64,000 nt of DNA from Clusia tigrina (GCA_920105625.2 OV050030.1:163985860-164049859), one strand, 5' to 3'; positions 10,400 through 22,127 are shown, numbered from the stretch's first letter. Translations and numbers: made by a program. The notes: generated by a model from the sequence alone, not told the origin.

Positions 10400-12991
10400 C
10401 AGAGTCCTCAAGTTCTAAATAACGAGCGGGGTGAGTTACTCTTTGATTTCATTCTTGCTAACGACTTAGTCATTGCCAACAGAGGGAGAGAGCTAACCTT
10501 CATTACCTCCAATAGTAGGGAGATTCTTGATCTCACCCTTGGCAATAATCACTTGTCTCATCTTATTTCGAGTTGGCGCGTTTCGCAGGAATGCTCCTTC
10601 GCGGACCATTGTTATATTTGCTTTAGAATTGCGATCTCTGATATCTTAGATACGACAGAGCGCAAAATCCACACTAAGAGAAAAAGAACTGACTGGACAA
10701 AATTCCAGGCCATCATGGAGTCGGGCCTGCAGTCGACTCCTGCCGATATCAACAATGAACTCGATATAATCGAGCTGTTGAAATCATTACAGCACTATTT
10801 AATTCTGCTACCAAATCAGCCTGCAACTTCCCGAAGCCTAGAGGGAAACCCTTGGTGGAATTCGGAAATTGCTGAGCTACGTAAAGAATGCCGCAGGGTC
10901 TTCAACAGAGCAAAAGCTACAAATGACGGGCTCCCTTTCAAAGACAAACAAAGGGAACTCAAGTATATGGTTAGGAGATCCAACCTCGTCCGGGACAAGC
11001 AGACTCCGGAGGATTCTCAACACCACTCCTCGGGCTCTCGAATGTATTCAGAGATCGGACGGTAACTGGACTGACTCTGAAACCGACACTCTAGACGCCC
11101 TAATAGAAACACACTTTCCGCGGAATGAAATCTTCGTGGTGCAGGTCTCTTGACACCAACCATTATTTAAGTCACTCAACCTAGTTTCAAATGACCCACA
11201 CTCATATTTAGTGGACCATCAAGAGCTTTAAGTCTTTCACATCACCCGGGCCTGATGGCATCATTCCCGCGGATATCCACCATACTGCATGTGCGGTTTC
11301 GCCTTGGCTACCGCATGTTTATAATGCATGCCTCAGATGGTCGTTCATTCCCAAAAGCTGGAGAGAAGCTCGTGTAGTATTCATCCCTCAAGCGGGAAAA
11401 GCGACCCATACAAAGCCTAAGGACTACAGACCAATTAGTCTGTCCTCCTCTCTTTTGAAAACGCTGGAAAGGGTCCTTGATATACAAATCAGTTGCTCTA
11501 TTACTTCTGCGTGCCTATCCAAATCACAACATGCCTATACTAAAGGTAAATCTCTGGAAACAGTGCTGCACTTGCTCAATGACCAGTAAAGAAGTCTCTT
11601 GCCAATAAAGAATATACTCTTGCAGTGTTTCTTGATATAGAAGGGGCATTCAACAATATATGTCCCTCCGCCATAATTAAATCACTAGAAAACCTAAACC
11701 TTGATCCCAGTATGGTTAGGTGCATCGAACAGCTACTGAAAACACGCGTCATTAACTCCTCAATAGGAAATGTGCATGCTAAAAGAACTGTCAAGAGAGT
11801 TACTCCACAAGGCGGTGTGCTCTCACCTCTCATCTGGAATCTGATGGTGAACACACTACTAATTAGATTAGATCAGACCGGCTGTAACACTATAGCTTAT
11901 GCGGAGGACATCGCTATCTCTGTATCCGGCAAGTATCTTTCAAAACTTTCAGAAAAGCTAAGTTACTCTCTTTGCATTCCGTCCCAATGGTGTCATGAAG
12001 TTGTTCTACGACGTCAACCCAGAAAGCACAAAATTCCAAGTTTTGTCCTATCCAAACTCAATAGGACTTCGCTTGGCCTAAGCAACAGAGTCAAGTATCT
12101 AGGTCTGGTCCTGGAACCTAAGCTCAACTGGAAAGCAAATTTGGCGGAGAGGGTACGAAAAGCCGCGGGTGCTCTCTACTGTTGCAAGAGATCCATGGGA
12201 ACAAGATGGGGCGTCCAGCCTCGAATCATGTCCTGGCTCTATGCAGCGGTGGTTGAGCCGTATTTTCTCTGCAGTGCTGTCTTCTGGTGGCCCGCAACTG
12301 ACAAGGCGGTGAACCTAAAACCTCTTGACAAGGTCAGAAGAATAGCAGCGGGTCTGATAACAGGGGCTCTACGTACCACTTCCACGGAAGCTCTATTTAC
12401 AAACATTACATCACTAAGCTTCTTGTCATGCAGCAAGCAAAATGCTTGGCAACCAGACTCAATGCTATATCTCGCTGGACTAGATAGAACATGGGCCACG
12501 CCAATATTCTAATGCACGACACGCGCGTACCGACGGACGTTGACTATACATGCTCTACACCTAATCTAAACCGCAGGTTCAACACACACATTCCTAGTAT
12601 AGAGGAGTTGTCCGATAAATTAGTGGTCACTGATAGTTCTACTGACATATATACGGATGGCTCCAAACTGGAGAATAAGGTCGGTTGCGGCATCTTCTCC
12701 AGAAAACTTGGCATCAAGCTCTCCTATCGTCTCCCTGACCATTGCTGCGACTATCAGGCGGAAGTAATGACAATATTCCAAGCGTCCAAGTGGATTATTC
12801 ACAATGAAATATTCGATGTGAATATTCGCATATTCACGGACAGTCAGGCGGCAATCAAGTCCCTAGCTGGTGTATTCACTACATCTAAGCTCGTACTTGA
12901 CTGCCGCTCCTCCCTGAACGTCATTGCAGGTATTTGACAAGTTCACAAATGCGACATCTGCGCTGCCGATGAATTGCCAAAAATAGGTACG
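10400..12991 (+). pseudogene. LINE copy 2, 5'-truncated, ORF2 first part
   Basis: Same family as LINE copy 1. It begins inside the endonuclease (NERGELLFDFILAND, LTLGNNHL, SFADHCYICF), the part that copy 1 has lost, so it is 5'-truncated. Reverse transcriptase follows in several frames from about 10553 to 12512. The catalytic motif reads YAED (near 11898-11909) where copy 1 has YADD, while the upstream motif is the normal PQGGVLSPL. RNase H begins at about 12640 (IYTDGSKLENKVGCGIF) and reaches FTDSQAAIKSLAG, then breaks off at GGTACG, where gypsy element B is inserted. Its remaining 3' end is at 20842. Confidence 0.88.
12988..12991. repeat. Target-site duplication TACG, left side of element B
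   Basis: TACG directly before the LTR end at 12992 is repeated as TACG at 20842-20845 directly after the opposite LTR end. LINE copy 1 reads GGTATGCTACTCCC at the same place, confirming that the LINE is contiguous once B and one TACG are removed. Confidence 0.92.
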
Positions 12992-13398
12992 TGTTGGGGT
13001 CCTTATCTGCTTGTCCTCGGGAATGTCCTCTCGCGGCTTGTCCTGCGCTACAAGAAGTTTATTTCTTAAAATACTAGTTCTTATATACTATTTACAAATA
13101 AATATTACAGTCTATGTCTTGACTTTTCTTGTGTTCCGGTTACCCTTTTTTTATTTGGTGTCAGTGGCTCAAGCCAACTGACCTACTGAAAGTAAAAGCG
13201 TCGTCGGTGCATTCTAAATGCCCCTCGTCAGCTTGACTGCGGAACTGTGACACCCTAAAAGTTTACATCATAATTAATGCATAAATACTACTATGTATAA
13301 TATTTGCACCCTAAAAATATGTGCTCTCTTAAAGAATTTAATTGGAGCCGGTGCTGTGAGTCAACTACGCGTAGGTAGCTTGATTCTAACTCACAACA
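12992..13398 (-). repeat. 3' LTR of element B
   Basis: Reads TGTTGTGAGTTAGAATCAAGC on the minus strand from 13398 down to ACCCCAACA at 12992. It is shorter than the 5' LTR (407 against 480 bases): the block between the GC-rich tail and the AAGAAGTTTATTTCTT segment, containing the AAACCCAAAATAGTGCAGTGC stretch, is missing. Confidence 0.9.
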
Positions 13399-13416
13399 TC
13401 CCTCCCCTTTTTCTAA
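13399..13416 (-). promoter_or_regulatory. Polypurine tract of element B
   Basis: On the minus strand this reads TTTTAGAAAAAGGGGAGGGA and abuts the TG of the 3' LTR. Element A and the 6883 stub have near-identical tracts. Confidence 0.85.
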
Positions 13417-14753
13417 AAGTAGTTAGTGCAAATAACTTCCATTAAATCTGTACAATATTCTCTCTGCACTGTAAACTATTATGTGCATTGATTTAACTCT
13501 ATAGTATATACATATGATGTGCTTTAGTTTTTTTTTTTTAAATCGCATTATTTGGGTTCTTTTTTATTTCCTTTTTATATTCTCTTCTTTTCCATATTAT
13601 TTTTCTTACTTTGTTTTTGCTTTCTTTTGTAGTTTTTTTTTTTTACCTCTCCATTTGTTTCTATATATTCCCCTTTTTATAATTTGGTCTTTTATTGACT
13701 CTTTTTTCATTGGCGTATATACACACATCTAAACAATAACACAATTCTATTCTATACCTAAACCCTTATATTATACTGCGACCTCTGCAACCTGCTGATC
13801 CAGTTGACTGTAGTCGTTGTCGGAATGGAATACCTCGATGAACTCTGCATATCCCTCCCTTCTTTCTGGACCGGTACGTAAAAAGATGATGCAAGCTTGT
13901 GCGACTAGATGCGCTTCTGACGAAGTCAAAATAAATATTCGCTCAGTAAGTGACAGTAGATATTTACTTAGTTGGGGGAATTGTTATGAAGTTAGCCGAT
14001 AAAGCGTGACTATGTTGTGCTTGATCTTGCCGTGGTTAAAACAATTTTTTGTGCCAGGATATTATGCTGCGAAGCTAACTGAACGATGGTAATTGTGGCT
14101 GTTATTGTTGTTGTAGCAGTGTCTCGCTAAAATTACAGAGTAACCTCAGGTTGTGGCTAAAATTGTCTCTTCCTTTTTCTAGACCATAATACAATATACA
14201 TACTGACATATGTAATAATGGCAGACACGTTGGATTTTTTATACGGAAAACATGGTAGTGTTTTTCAAGCCATTTTGTCAGTTATGCAATAAAACTCAAG
14301 TATTATTAGACCTTTACTTGCAAGATAGAGACTATTGTATTCAGCCGATACCATCTCCATTTTTTCATAAGCTTAAATCGTAGTTATCTCGCACATGGGA
14401 AGTTGGAAGGTCTTCCACTCTTTCATATAAAAATGAATTCTCACTAATTTCGTTTTCATTTTCTTCCAACCAACAATTATATCTGAATATCATCGTTGCC
14501 AATCTCGTCTTTATTCCTTTGCGGCTTACTGATTACCCTTCTTCCACGTCTTCTCACTTCTTCATATTTAGTCAGATTTTTGTTCGCTGCTCTTGCATTT
14601 CATCTACTGGTCTCCTGGATGTTGGTTAACCTCTTACCCTGCCTTTGACGCTGCGGGAAGTCCTTTCCCGGTTCATGTTGCACAAAATTGAACCATCCTT
14701 GTCTGTTCACCAAAGCCTTAATACCTAAAAACCATACTTAAACCATACATTTA
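13417..14753 (-). other. 3' non-coding region of element B, part next to the LTR
   Basis: AT-rich sequence without a supported gene. It is homologous, in opposite orientation, to element A from about 30250 to 31640: shared blocks include the run around GACGCTGCGGGAAGTCC (14646) and the ATATCCCTCCCTTCTTTCTGG segment (13848). Short open frames here (13514-13732, 13817-14002) are low-complexity or antisense and are not supported as genes. Confidence 0.75.
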
Positions 14754-14755
14754 TA

Positions 14756-16060
14756 TCGGGTGTTTCAATAAGAGCGCTACAAAAGTTTTTTTTAAATACA
14801 ACAAAACCAATTTTAGATATCAATGAAATTCTTTATTCCTGTGAAAGTACGTTCGATGCCAATATGTATGGAACTCGATTTCTTTTGCATGGCCACCACG
14901 GGCACGCTTGCAGAAGTCCAAACGCTGAACCCAATTTTCAACGGTTTTCAAGCATAAATCGGCCGATGCTCCTGCAATTTCACGTTCGACATTCGTAAGA
15001 AGTTCATCAATCGTCGCTGGCTTGTTGGCATAGACCATAGACTTGACGTAGCCCCACAGGAAATAATCTAACGGCGTCAAATCGCACGACCGAGGCGGCC
15101 AATCGACTGGGCCATTTCGTGAGATAACACGTTCACCAAACTTGGTTTGCAGTAAATTGATTGTGGCATTCGCTGTGTGGCTTGTGGCGCCGTCCTGTTG
15201 GAACCACATGTCCTCCAAGTCCATATTATCCAATTGGGGCCAAAAATATTCGGTTATCATTGAACGGTAGCGATTCGCATTCACAGTAATGTGCCGGTCT
15301 AGATCATCACGGAAGAAGTACGGCCCAATGACGCCGCCGGCCCATAAACCGCACCAAACCGTAATTTTTTCGGGATGCAATGATGACCCATGGAGTACGT
15401 GTGGATTGCTGTCTAACCAATAACGCATATTTTGCTTGTTGACGAAGCCATTCAGCCAGAAATGTGCCTCATCGCTGAAGATGATTTTCCGATGAAAGTC
15501 CGAATCATTTTCAAGCTGTTGCTCAGCCCAATTCACGAACATACGACGCTTATGGTGGTCAAGCGGCTTCAGTTCTTGCGTCAATTTGGTCTTGTAAGGA
15601 TGTAGGCCAAGTTCTTTTCGCAAAATTCGCCACAACGACGTCACAGAGATGCCCAACGCTTGAGAACGACGTGTGAGAGACACATTTGGGCTTTCTTGAA
15701 CTGAAGCCTCAGCGGCAGCAATATTCTCGACACTACGGGCACTTCTTTGTCTCACTGGCACGGGAACATTTTGTACTGTGCCTGTGGATCCAAAATTTTT
15801 CCACTAGACGCTCAATTGTTGATCTGCTAGGACAATTATGATGACCATAAATTGGACGTCGTGCTCTTAAAGTTGAGGCGACTGACTCCGAATTCCGGTA
15901 GTAAATTTTAATAATTTCGACTCGTTGTTGGCTCATATATCTTAGCATCATGAAATGGCAAACCTTACTGAAGAGAAACGTCAAAAGAGCGGGAAAAAAT
16001 ATGGCGTCGTTTGCTGTCACTATCGATTTACTTTTGTAGCGTTTCTTTTGAAAAACCCTT
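14756..16060 (-). mobile_element. Mariner, DD41D (rosa-type), copy 1, nested in element B
   Basis: A 1305-bp element bounded by TA at 14754-14755 and 16061-16062. Terminal inverted repeats: left TCGGGTGTTTCAATAAGAGC, right (reverse complement) AAGGGTTTTTCAAAAGAAAC, both followed by GCTACAAAAGT. Element B sequence resumes on both sides (compare A near 30235-30280), so the mariner landed after B. It encodes one transposase, broken by a frameshift. Confidence 0.93.
14820..15960 (-). pseudogene. DD41D mariner transposase, single frameshift
   Basis: Cut-and-paste transposase. The N-terminal helix-turn-helix begins near 15955 ([18 protein letters not shown]) and runs to RSTIERLVEKF. The frame then shifts by one near 15790. 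The rest, 15761-14820, is open: second HTH (LTRRSQALGISVTSLWRIL), first catalytic Asp in IFSDEAHFWLNG, second in WFQQDGATSHTAN, third in CDLTPLDYFLWG. I count 41 residues between the second and third Asp, the DD41D spacing of the rosa family and not the 34 of classical mariners. All three catalytic residues are present, so the frameshift is the only obvious lesion. Confidence 0.92.
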
Positions 16061-16062
16061 TA

Positions 16063-17307
16063 CATGTATCGGACTTGCCGAGATTTAATTATTCTTACTG
16101 GCTATTAAATTTATTTCATTTTTAATATTTTTGCTAACGAAAATAGTAAATTTTATGTATTATTTAAATTTATACGATTTTATCTTATATCTAATATGTC
16201 TTAATAACCAAACTATAAATAAGTAATAAAAATAGTTTTCTTTACAAATATTATTAATTAACTATGATACAATTTTCTTTAAATTGTTAGCGGCATTCAA
16301 AATTTAAAATCTTCTCAATGAATATGTTCTCGTATTTATAATAATTTGATTCATACATAACAATTATTTACTACATTGAATTACATGCCGTCTACAAAAA
16401 AATTCTGGGCAAAACTAGTTGTCCATCATACATAAGAGAGTATATAAAAGATAAACCCGCTCATATGAAAAAATTGCCCATTGCATGACCGAACTTTTCA
16501 TTGCATCTAGCTACTCTATATTTTTCAATTTACTACTAGCCTAGTATGTATATATCCATAAAGAAGTGTATTTTCCTACTCCCTGTAACCCGCTTTTATA
16601 TGAATACATACATAAATTTAAGGCACTTTCAATTGTTTAAAATAAATTGCTACAGTTATTACCTAATGTGTAATGGTAAGCTAAATATATCTTTCTAATT
16701 CAATATATATCAGAATATATACATTACTATTTCCCACACGTTAATTTCCTAAGCGATAAACTGAAAAATCTATGTATATTTACATGTCGCCTGCTACAGT
16801 ATGTAAATATCTGCAAAAATATACATACGAGTACGTACATACCCATTCCTCTTAACTAGAATACTTACTTCTTTAAATATACGTTCGAACATTCATTCGG
16901 TATATTATACACTTATATACATACATACTTACTTCAACAACGGTGCCGGCGCTACTGCTTACGCTTTGTATTTCATTTCATTAACTGCCGTATGTATGTG
17001 TGTATATATTCTACGCTTAGTTTCAATTACTTACCCACGACTGTCTTATAATTATATTTTTTAATTGTGTCCAATGAACCCGTTTTTTATTATTTAATAT
17101 ATTTTCCTCTACTGTGCTTCGTTCGGCCATAGTGCCTAATAAGCAAATTTTTCTTACGTCAATTATACTCGCCCGATTTTAAGTGGCATACTTCTACTGA
17201 GCTTGACTTTGAAAATCAGAGGTGTGTGTGTTATTTGATATACACACGTACATGTTTACGTTGTTATTCTTGTCTTTATACTTGTAAAATACAGCTGACA
17301 CATGTCT
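16063..17307 (-). other. 3' non-coding region of element B, part next to integrase
   Basis: AT-rich and rich in TACATACATA-type simple sequence. It is homologous in reverse to element A 28870-30240 (for example the segment around GCTTCGTTCGGCCATAGTGC at 17117). No ORF of note. No env gene is recognisable in either copy. Confidence 0.7.
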
Positions 17308-17871
17308 TTAGTTGTGTGGTCTAATGTGGAACAATTTCAATAAATTATTATGTAGCTTTTTATTCTTGCCCTTAATTGTTACCACTGTTGTAACTGGGCT
17401 TCGGATCTCTGCTACTACATACGGACCTATCCAAACAGGTGAGAATTTGTTTCTCCTAGCCTGATTCTTCATTAGTACTTGGTCACCCACATGAAATATT
17501 ACTGGGTTTAGTACCTTGCTATAAGCCTCCCTGGCTACTCGTTTAGAACAATCCTGGTTTTCTCTGACCAACTCGTGCGCTCGCTGTAGCTAGTACTTCT
17601 GCACTTTATTGGGATCGTCAGCATTGTATACTAGCACACATTTGCGCTTCAAATTTGCTGGCATGTTGAAATCAAACCCGTAGAGTGTTCTGAACGGAGT
17701 TTGCTTCGTTGATACATGCACGGTATTGTTGTATACATGCATTGCAGTTGTCAACCATTGATCCCAATTCGAGCCGTCTTCCTTGGCAAAACTGCGCAAG
17801 TACTCGGCCAGAGATCGATGACTACGCTCCAATGAGCCATTCGCCTGTGGATGATATGGTGTTATATCCAA
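17308..17871 (-). pseudogene. pol: Integrase C-terminal half, element B
   Basis: Reads DITPYHPQANGSLERSH, which contains the catalytic Glu region, then WDQWLTTAMHVYNNTVH and TPFRTLYGFDFNM. A TAG stop at about 17586 interrupts it where element A has Gln (KYQLQRAHE). The C-terminal part, 17571-17308, carries VGDQVLMKNQARRNKFSPVWIGPYVV, the GPY/F module. The zinc-binding N-terminus and both catalytic Asp residues are deleted with the rest of pol. The protein matches element A 28300-28850 closely. Confidence 0.88.
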
Positions 17872-17905
17872 TTTCTTGAATCCATCATTTTGACTCTTGC
17901 TCCTC
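17872..17905 (-). other. Deletion junction gag-pol to integrase in element B
   Basis: On the minus strand the sequence passes from the post-gag segment (QEKEEQEALHYH, as at 25495-25530 in A) through QDTEEQESK into GFKKLDITPYH of integrase. In A about 2.8 kb of protease, RT, RNase H and integrase lie between these points. AAAATG occurs at both sides of the join. Confidence 0.75.
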
Positions 17906-18137
17906 CGTATCTTGAACCATTGTTCTTACATTACTCGGTACGTGGTAGTGGAGAGCCTCTTGCTCCTCCTTCTCCTGGACTGTAATTCCTACACTACCAT
18001 TCACACGTACTTCCGGCCTAATTATTACTTCCTTTCTTTTGGCTTTCAGTCTACTGGCCTCGACTGGGCTGCTGGAAGTTTCCCTGGTTCCTTTGTTAGA
18101 ATTGTCTATCCCTGCAGTCCGCTGCCCGATATCCCAT

Positions 18138-19368
18138 TCATCCACATGAGAAGCATTTCAACCCCTGTTGGGTGTTGCCTATCCTTGGTTCACTTCTGGA
18201 ACTCCAATTTGGTCGCTGCTGACCACTCCCAGTGTTAAAAGGATTTCCTCCTTGGTTATTTCCTTCCGCTGGGTGAACTCGGGGACTACTACTCCTGCCG
18301 TCCCTTAAGGGCGGATCCGGGCGCCTCATACCTGGCTGCCTTCTACTTTGATCTCATTTAGTGTCTCTTTGGCACTGTCTACTTGCCTCATGACCATATG
18401 TTTGGCATTCCATACAGTAAGGCGTGTTTTTGCGTGTAATGCACTCATCCCTTGTATGCCCCCACTTATTGCAGAATGAATAAACCGGTATTGCCTGACG
18501 CAACTCCCATTCTGTTCGTCTCCCGTCCCGCTTTGCACCTCCATATGTACCTGTTCCGGTGTCGTAAGTTCCTTCATGTGTGCGTGAGTCTGTCACGTAC
18601 GCTTCTCCGCCTCTTGCTACAGTCACAGGTACGTCCTGCCTGTTAAATACGGCATTTACTTCACTGGCACTAGGTTGACTTCTTTCCACCAGAAACTGCA
18701 CCCTGATGGCTTCCTCGACCAACTCTTCCAGAGTCCCGGTCCGAATACCCAGCATGTGCACCCTTAATGCAGGCTCTCTCAGTCCCACTACAAAAGCTGT
18801 CAGTACCGACTTGTCAACTTCATATAGCAGCGCCTTGTCATCCACACCGTTGTACTTGCCAAGAACGATTTCAGTCGCACACCCCTGCAATGTACTCAAT
18901 CGCCTAAGACTCGTAAGCCTGCCAACTGCCGAGCCACCCTGATTTCCTGAGTAACTTCTTCCAACGTTCTCGTTTTCAAGTACGTTTTCTTTATTAACAT
19001 ATACAATTCTTCCACGCTACTAAAGCTTTTTGGCAAAACCAGATTGTACGCATCTCCAAACAACCTCTGTTTCACACAATCGAAAAAGTCTTGCAATTCG
19101 TCAGGACGAATACTCCTCTTAGCTAGCTCACACCCCTGGATAAATCGATGAACCTCCGATCTTAAATCCACCGACTCAGCACCAGTAACCACAGGTACTA
19201 GCATGGACACGGTCTTGGAGATATCCTCGATACCTATTTTTTCAATACTGCCCGTAAGTGTTTTTTTTGAAAATTAAGGACCAACATCGGTTTTTCCTGT
19301 TGCACTGCTTTCTGAGCCTTCAATGATTCGTTAACTTTATTTGACAATTGCTTCGAATGCCAATTCAT
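18138..19368 (-). pseudogene. gag: Gag polyprotein of element B
   Basis: Structural protein with an ATG near 19368 (MNWHSKQLSNKVNESLKAQ); the frame shifts at an A-run near 19265, again near 18900, and near 18330. The capsid-like part includes LRSEVHRFIQGCELAKRSI, LQDFFDCVKQRLFGDAYNLV and LLYEVDKSVLTAFVVGLREPAL. Nucleocapsid zinc knuckles follow: YSFCNKWGHTRDECI, then YCMECQTYGHEASRQC, and a third near 18138 beginning GLKCFSCG. The first reads S-F-C where A has C-S-I-C, so one ligand is lost. The order and the three knuckles match element A, which keeps only this last part. The frame breaks prevent function. Confidence 0.85.
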
Positions 19369-20361
19369 AAAACCATAATCTCATTATGACTACGCAGTTT
19401 TTTCTACAATACATATTTCTACAAAAAAATACACTTCAACTCACACAAAATTTTTTTATTTATGCTTTTTTATTTATTTCAAATAAAAATACCAACATTA
19501 TCCGACTTCTTAATCTAATGATTTGATCATGACAAATTTATTAAACAGCATTCCACCGTAAATTCTATCTTTATATATATTTTCTGCTTTACTTGTTTTC
19601 CATCACAAGTTCCATATCCGCTGTCTACCGGCGTCCATTAAGTCCTTCCATCAATGCAAATTGGTCCTTGACTTCCTCAAAGATACCCCTTAATTCCTCT
19701 CACCATATTTAATACTCCCAAAAATCCATAGAAAAGGCCACATGTTTGTAAAAACCGAAATTCGATTTACAGGCAAAAGTGTCCGGAAATTTGATTCCAT
19801 ATTTAAAAATAAACCCGTAACGTATGCGCCACGTAATACTAGCATTTCAACTTTTTTTCCAACATTGCTACGCAAATCGTAGTTTCCGAACTACAAAAAC
19901 TTTGATGCAACAACACTTGTTGAAGTATTTTTGCCTCATACCCTAAGCTTATAATGTCAAATATTCAGATCAATTTGAAAACAATTAAAACAATTTAAAA
20001 ACAATATAAATGTCCCTATCGACAACCAAACACAAACCCCTACAAAAAAAATCCTCACAGCTAAGACGACATACATAGACCGTCCGATCATACTGGCGGT
20101 TTATGGTTGCCCATACATAGCTGCGTGCAACAGCGCAAACGCGCCTATAGGTTGCGACTTCTTTGACCAGCGCTACGGCGCCTTCAGGGTCGCAGAAGTA
20201 TCTACTTAAATTACGCTACTATACACTATACTCACCATTATCTTGTCTGATGACATCTTTTTCCTTAGGGTCCTTCAAATTCCTTGCAGGATGCTTCACT
20301 GCTTCAATGTTCCTTGCCCTGGTATTCCTCCTGTAGGTCCTTTCGACCGGCTGCGCCGAAA
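19369..20361 (-). other. Leader of element B with primer-binding site
   Basis: About 1 kb between LTR and gag with no gene. Directly after the 5' LTR end (minus strand, from 20361) it reads TTTCGGCGCAGCCGGTCG, the counterpart of TTTTGGCGCAGCCGGTAGG in element A, the expected tRNA primer site. Short ORFs inside are unsupported. Confidence 0.7.
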
Positions 20362-20841
20362 TGATGGGGTTCTTATCTGCTTGTCCTTGGGAACGTCCTC
20401 TGGAATGTCCTTTCGCGGATTGTCCTGCCCGGGAACCCGTAAACCTGCATCACTCTCTTAAATAAGCACTGCACTATTTTGGGTTTAAAACAAAAAGAAG
20501 TTTATTTCTTAAAATACTAGTTCTTATATACTATTTACAAATAAACATTACAGTCTACGGCTTCACTTTTCTGGTGTTCCGGTTACGCAATTGTTATTTG
20601 GTGTCAGTGGCTCAAGCCAACTGACCTACTGAAAGTAAAAGCGTCGTCGGTGCATTCTAAATGCCCCTCGTCAACTTGACTGCGGAACTGTGACACCCTA
20701 AAAGTTTACATCATAATTAATGCAAAAATACTACTATTTACAATATTTGCACCCTAAAAATATGTGCTCTCTTAATGAATTTAATTGGAGCCGGTGCTGT
20801 GGGTCAACTACGCGTAGGTAGCTTGATTCTAACTCACAACA
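20362..20841 (-). repeat. 5' LTR of element B
   Basis: 480 bases, TGTTGTGAGTTAGAATCAAG at 20841 running down to ACCCCATCA at 20362. It includes a TATA-like AGTATATAAGAAC, a polyadenylation-type AAATAAACTTC and the GC-rich tail. It is near-collinear with the LTRs of element A. Confidence 0.9.
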
Positions 20842-21395
20842 TACGCTGCTCCCTTTCATCTCTGCCTCTTTTATTGTAGGTGTCCCTCTGACCACTGTCA
20901 AATGGACCATAAAACAAAACTACCTTGATGCAGCTAAAAGTGCCTGAGTAAACGAACATACTTGTAGTGTTGCCAGACAAACCTGGAGCACTATTGACAT
21001 AAGGCGTACTAGTCAGCTACTTAATATTAGGAGGAACTCTATCAGAACTACAATCAATGTGCTCACTGGACACTGCCTGATTGGTAAACATGCCGAAAGA
21101 CTAGCACTGCCCCACAACGACTTCTGTCGCAGCTGCGGCTCTGAGGAGGAGGAAGAAACAGTACTTCATCTCATGTGCCAGTGCACAGCTCTCGCCAGGC
21201 TAAGACTAAAATTCTTAGATTCACCATTCTTCACTACCTTAACCGAAGTATCCCCCATCAACATTAAGGACATAGCCAAGTTCATTTCGAAATCACTGTG
21301 GTTCCCAAAACTTTCGACGGGGAGACGCGTCGTCTTAGTGTGGTATCACAATGAGCCATTATATGTGCTTCAGTGCGTAGAAGGCTATATATATA
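20842..21395 (+). pseudogene. LINE copy 2, 3' part after element B
   Basis: Resumes with the second TACG and continues GCTGCTCCC exactly where copy 1 reads GCTACTCCC. It encodes the end of ORF2: RQTWSTIDIRRTSQLLNI and the CCHC finger FCRSCGSEEEEETVLHLMC (about 21120-21180), followed by the 3' UTR to about 21390 (GTGCTTCAGTGCGTAGAAGG). A TGA interrupts it near 20947. It ends at a short (TA)6 and then abuts a truncated LTR of element C. Confidence 0.88.
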
Positions 21396-21397
21396 TC

Positions 21398-22125
21398 GCG
21401 CCATTCTGATAGCTAATGACAGCACGCTATGCATTGTGCGCGAGTAGCCACTGTGCTATATAAGAAGCAGCATCGGGGTACTCAATCTCTTTTTCATCAG
21501 ACAGCGTTGCAAGCAAGAGCTCTTCTTCATCGAACAACAGTGCAAGCAAGAAATTTTCTTCATCGAACAACGGTGCAAGTAAGAACTCTTCTTCATTGAA
21601 CAACAGCATAAGCAAGAACCCTTTTGGATCAAAACAACAGAATAAGCGAGGACACTTCTTTTGATCCAACCAAGAACAACTCTATTATTGATTGAACAAC
21701 GGCGGAGGCTTGAGCGCATTATCTACACGGGGCACAATAGCAGTGACGACCTGTGCGAATTATTCACTCGCGCCGAATATACATAGTTACCCGAGCGAGT
21801 TATTATTATATTTACCTGAGACTGACTACTACTTGAGCCAGTTATTCACTCGCACCGGAAGACTACTTGAGCGAGTTATTTACTGGCGCCGAACATCTAC
21901 TACACTGGAACTCACGACACAGAACCACCCTCACCAGGTGATTCACCAACTGAAGAAGAAAATATATAAATATACATATAACAAAAAAAATGTAATAACT
22001 AATCGACAAAAAAAATATCCACAAAGTTAACCAAAGTCTAAGACTTATTTCTTGCTAACGAACCCTGGACACCGCTGAGTTTACCTCAGCTGTAGAATAT
22101 TAAAGAGATCCAGCGTGTCGTAACA
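21398..22125 (+). repeat. 5' LTR of element C, missing its first ~293 bases
   Basis: Homologous to 34235-35034 from CGCCATTCTGATAGCTAATG to the end GTCGTAACA. TATA box CTATATAAG at 21456-21464. It contains five units of a 33-bp minisatellite (markers at 21512, 21545, 21578, 21611, 21644) and then GAGCGAGTTATT-type inverted units. The first ~293 bases present in the 3' LTR are absent and replaced by the LINE copy 2 tail. Confidence 0.88.
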
Positions 22126-22127
22126 AG

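Larger units (their letters stand above)
12992..20841 (-). mobile_element. Gypsy element B, deletion derivative nested in LINE copy 2
   Basis: Complete LTR-to-LTR insertion on the minus strand: 5' LTR 20362-20841, primer site, ~1 kb leader, gag (19368 to 18138), direct junction to integrase (17871 to 17308), long non-coding 3' region, polypurine tract and 3' LTR 12992-13398. Protease, reverse transcriptase, RNase H and the integrase N-terminus are deleted relative to the sister element A. A 4-bp target duplication TACG flanks it, as expected for gypsy-group integrases. A rosa-type mariner (14756-16060) was inserted later into its 3' non-coding part. Confidence 0.93.
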
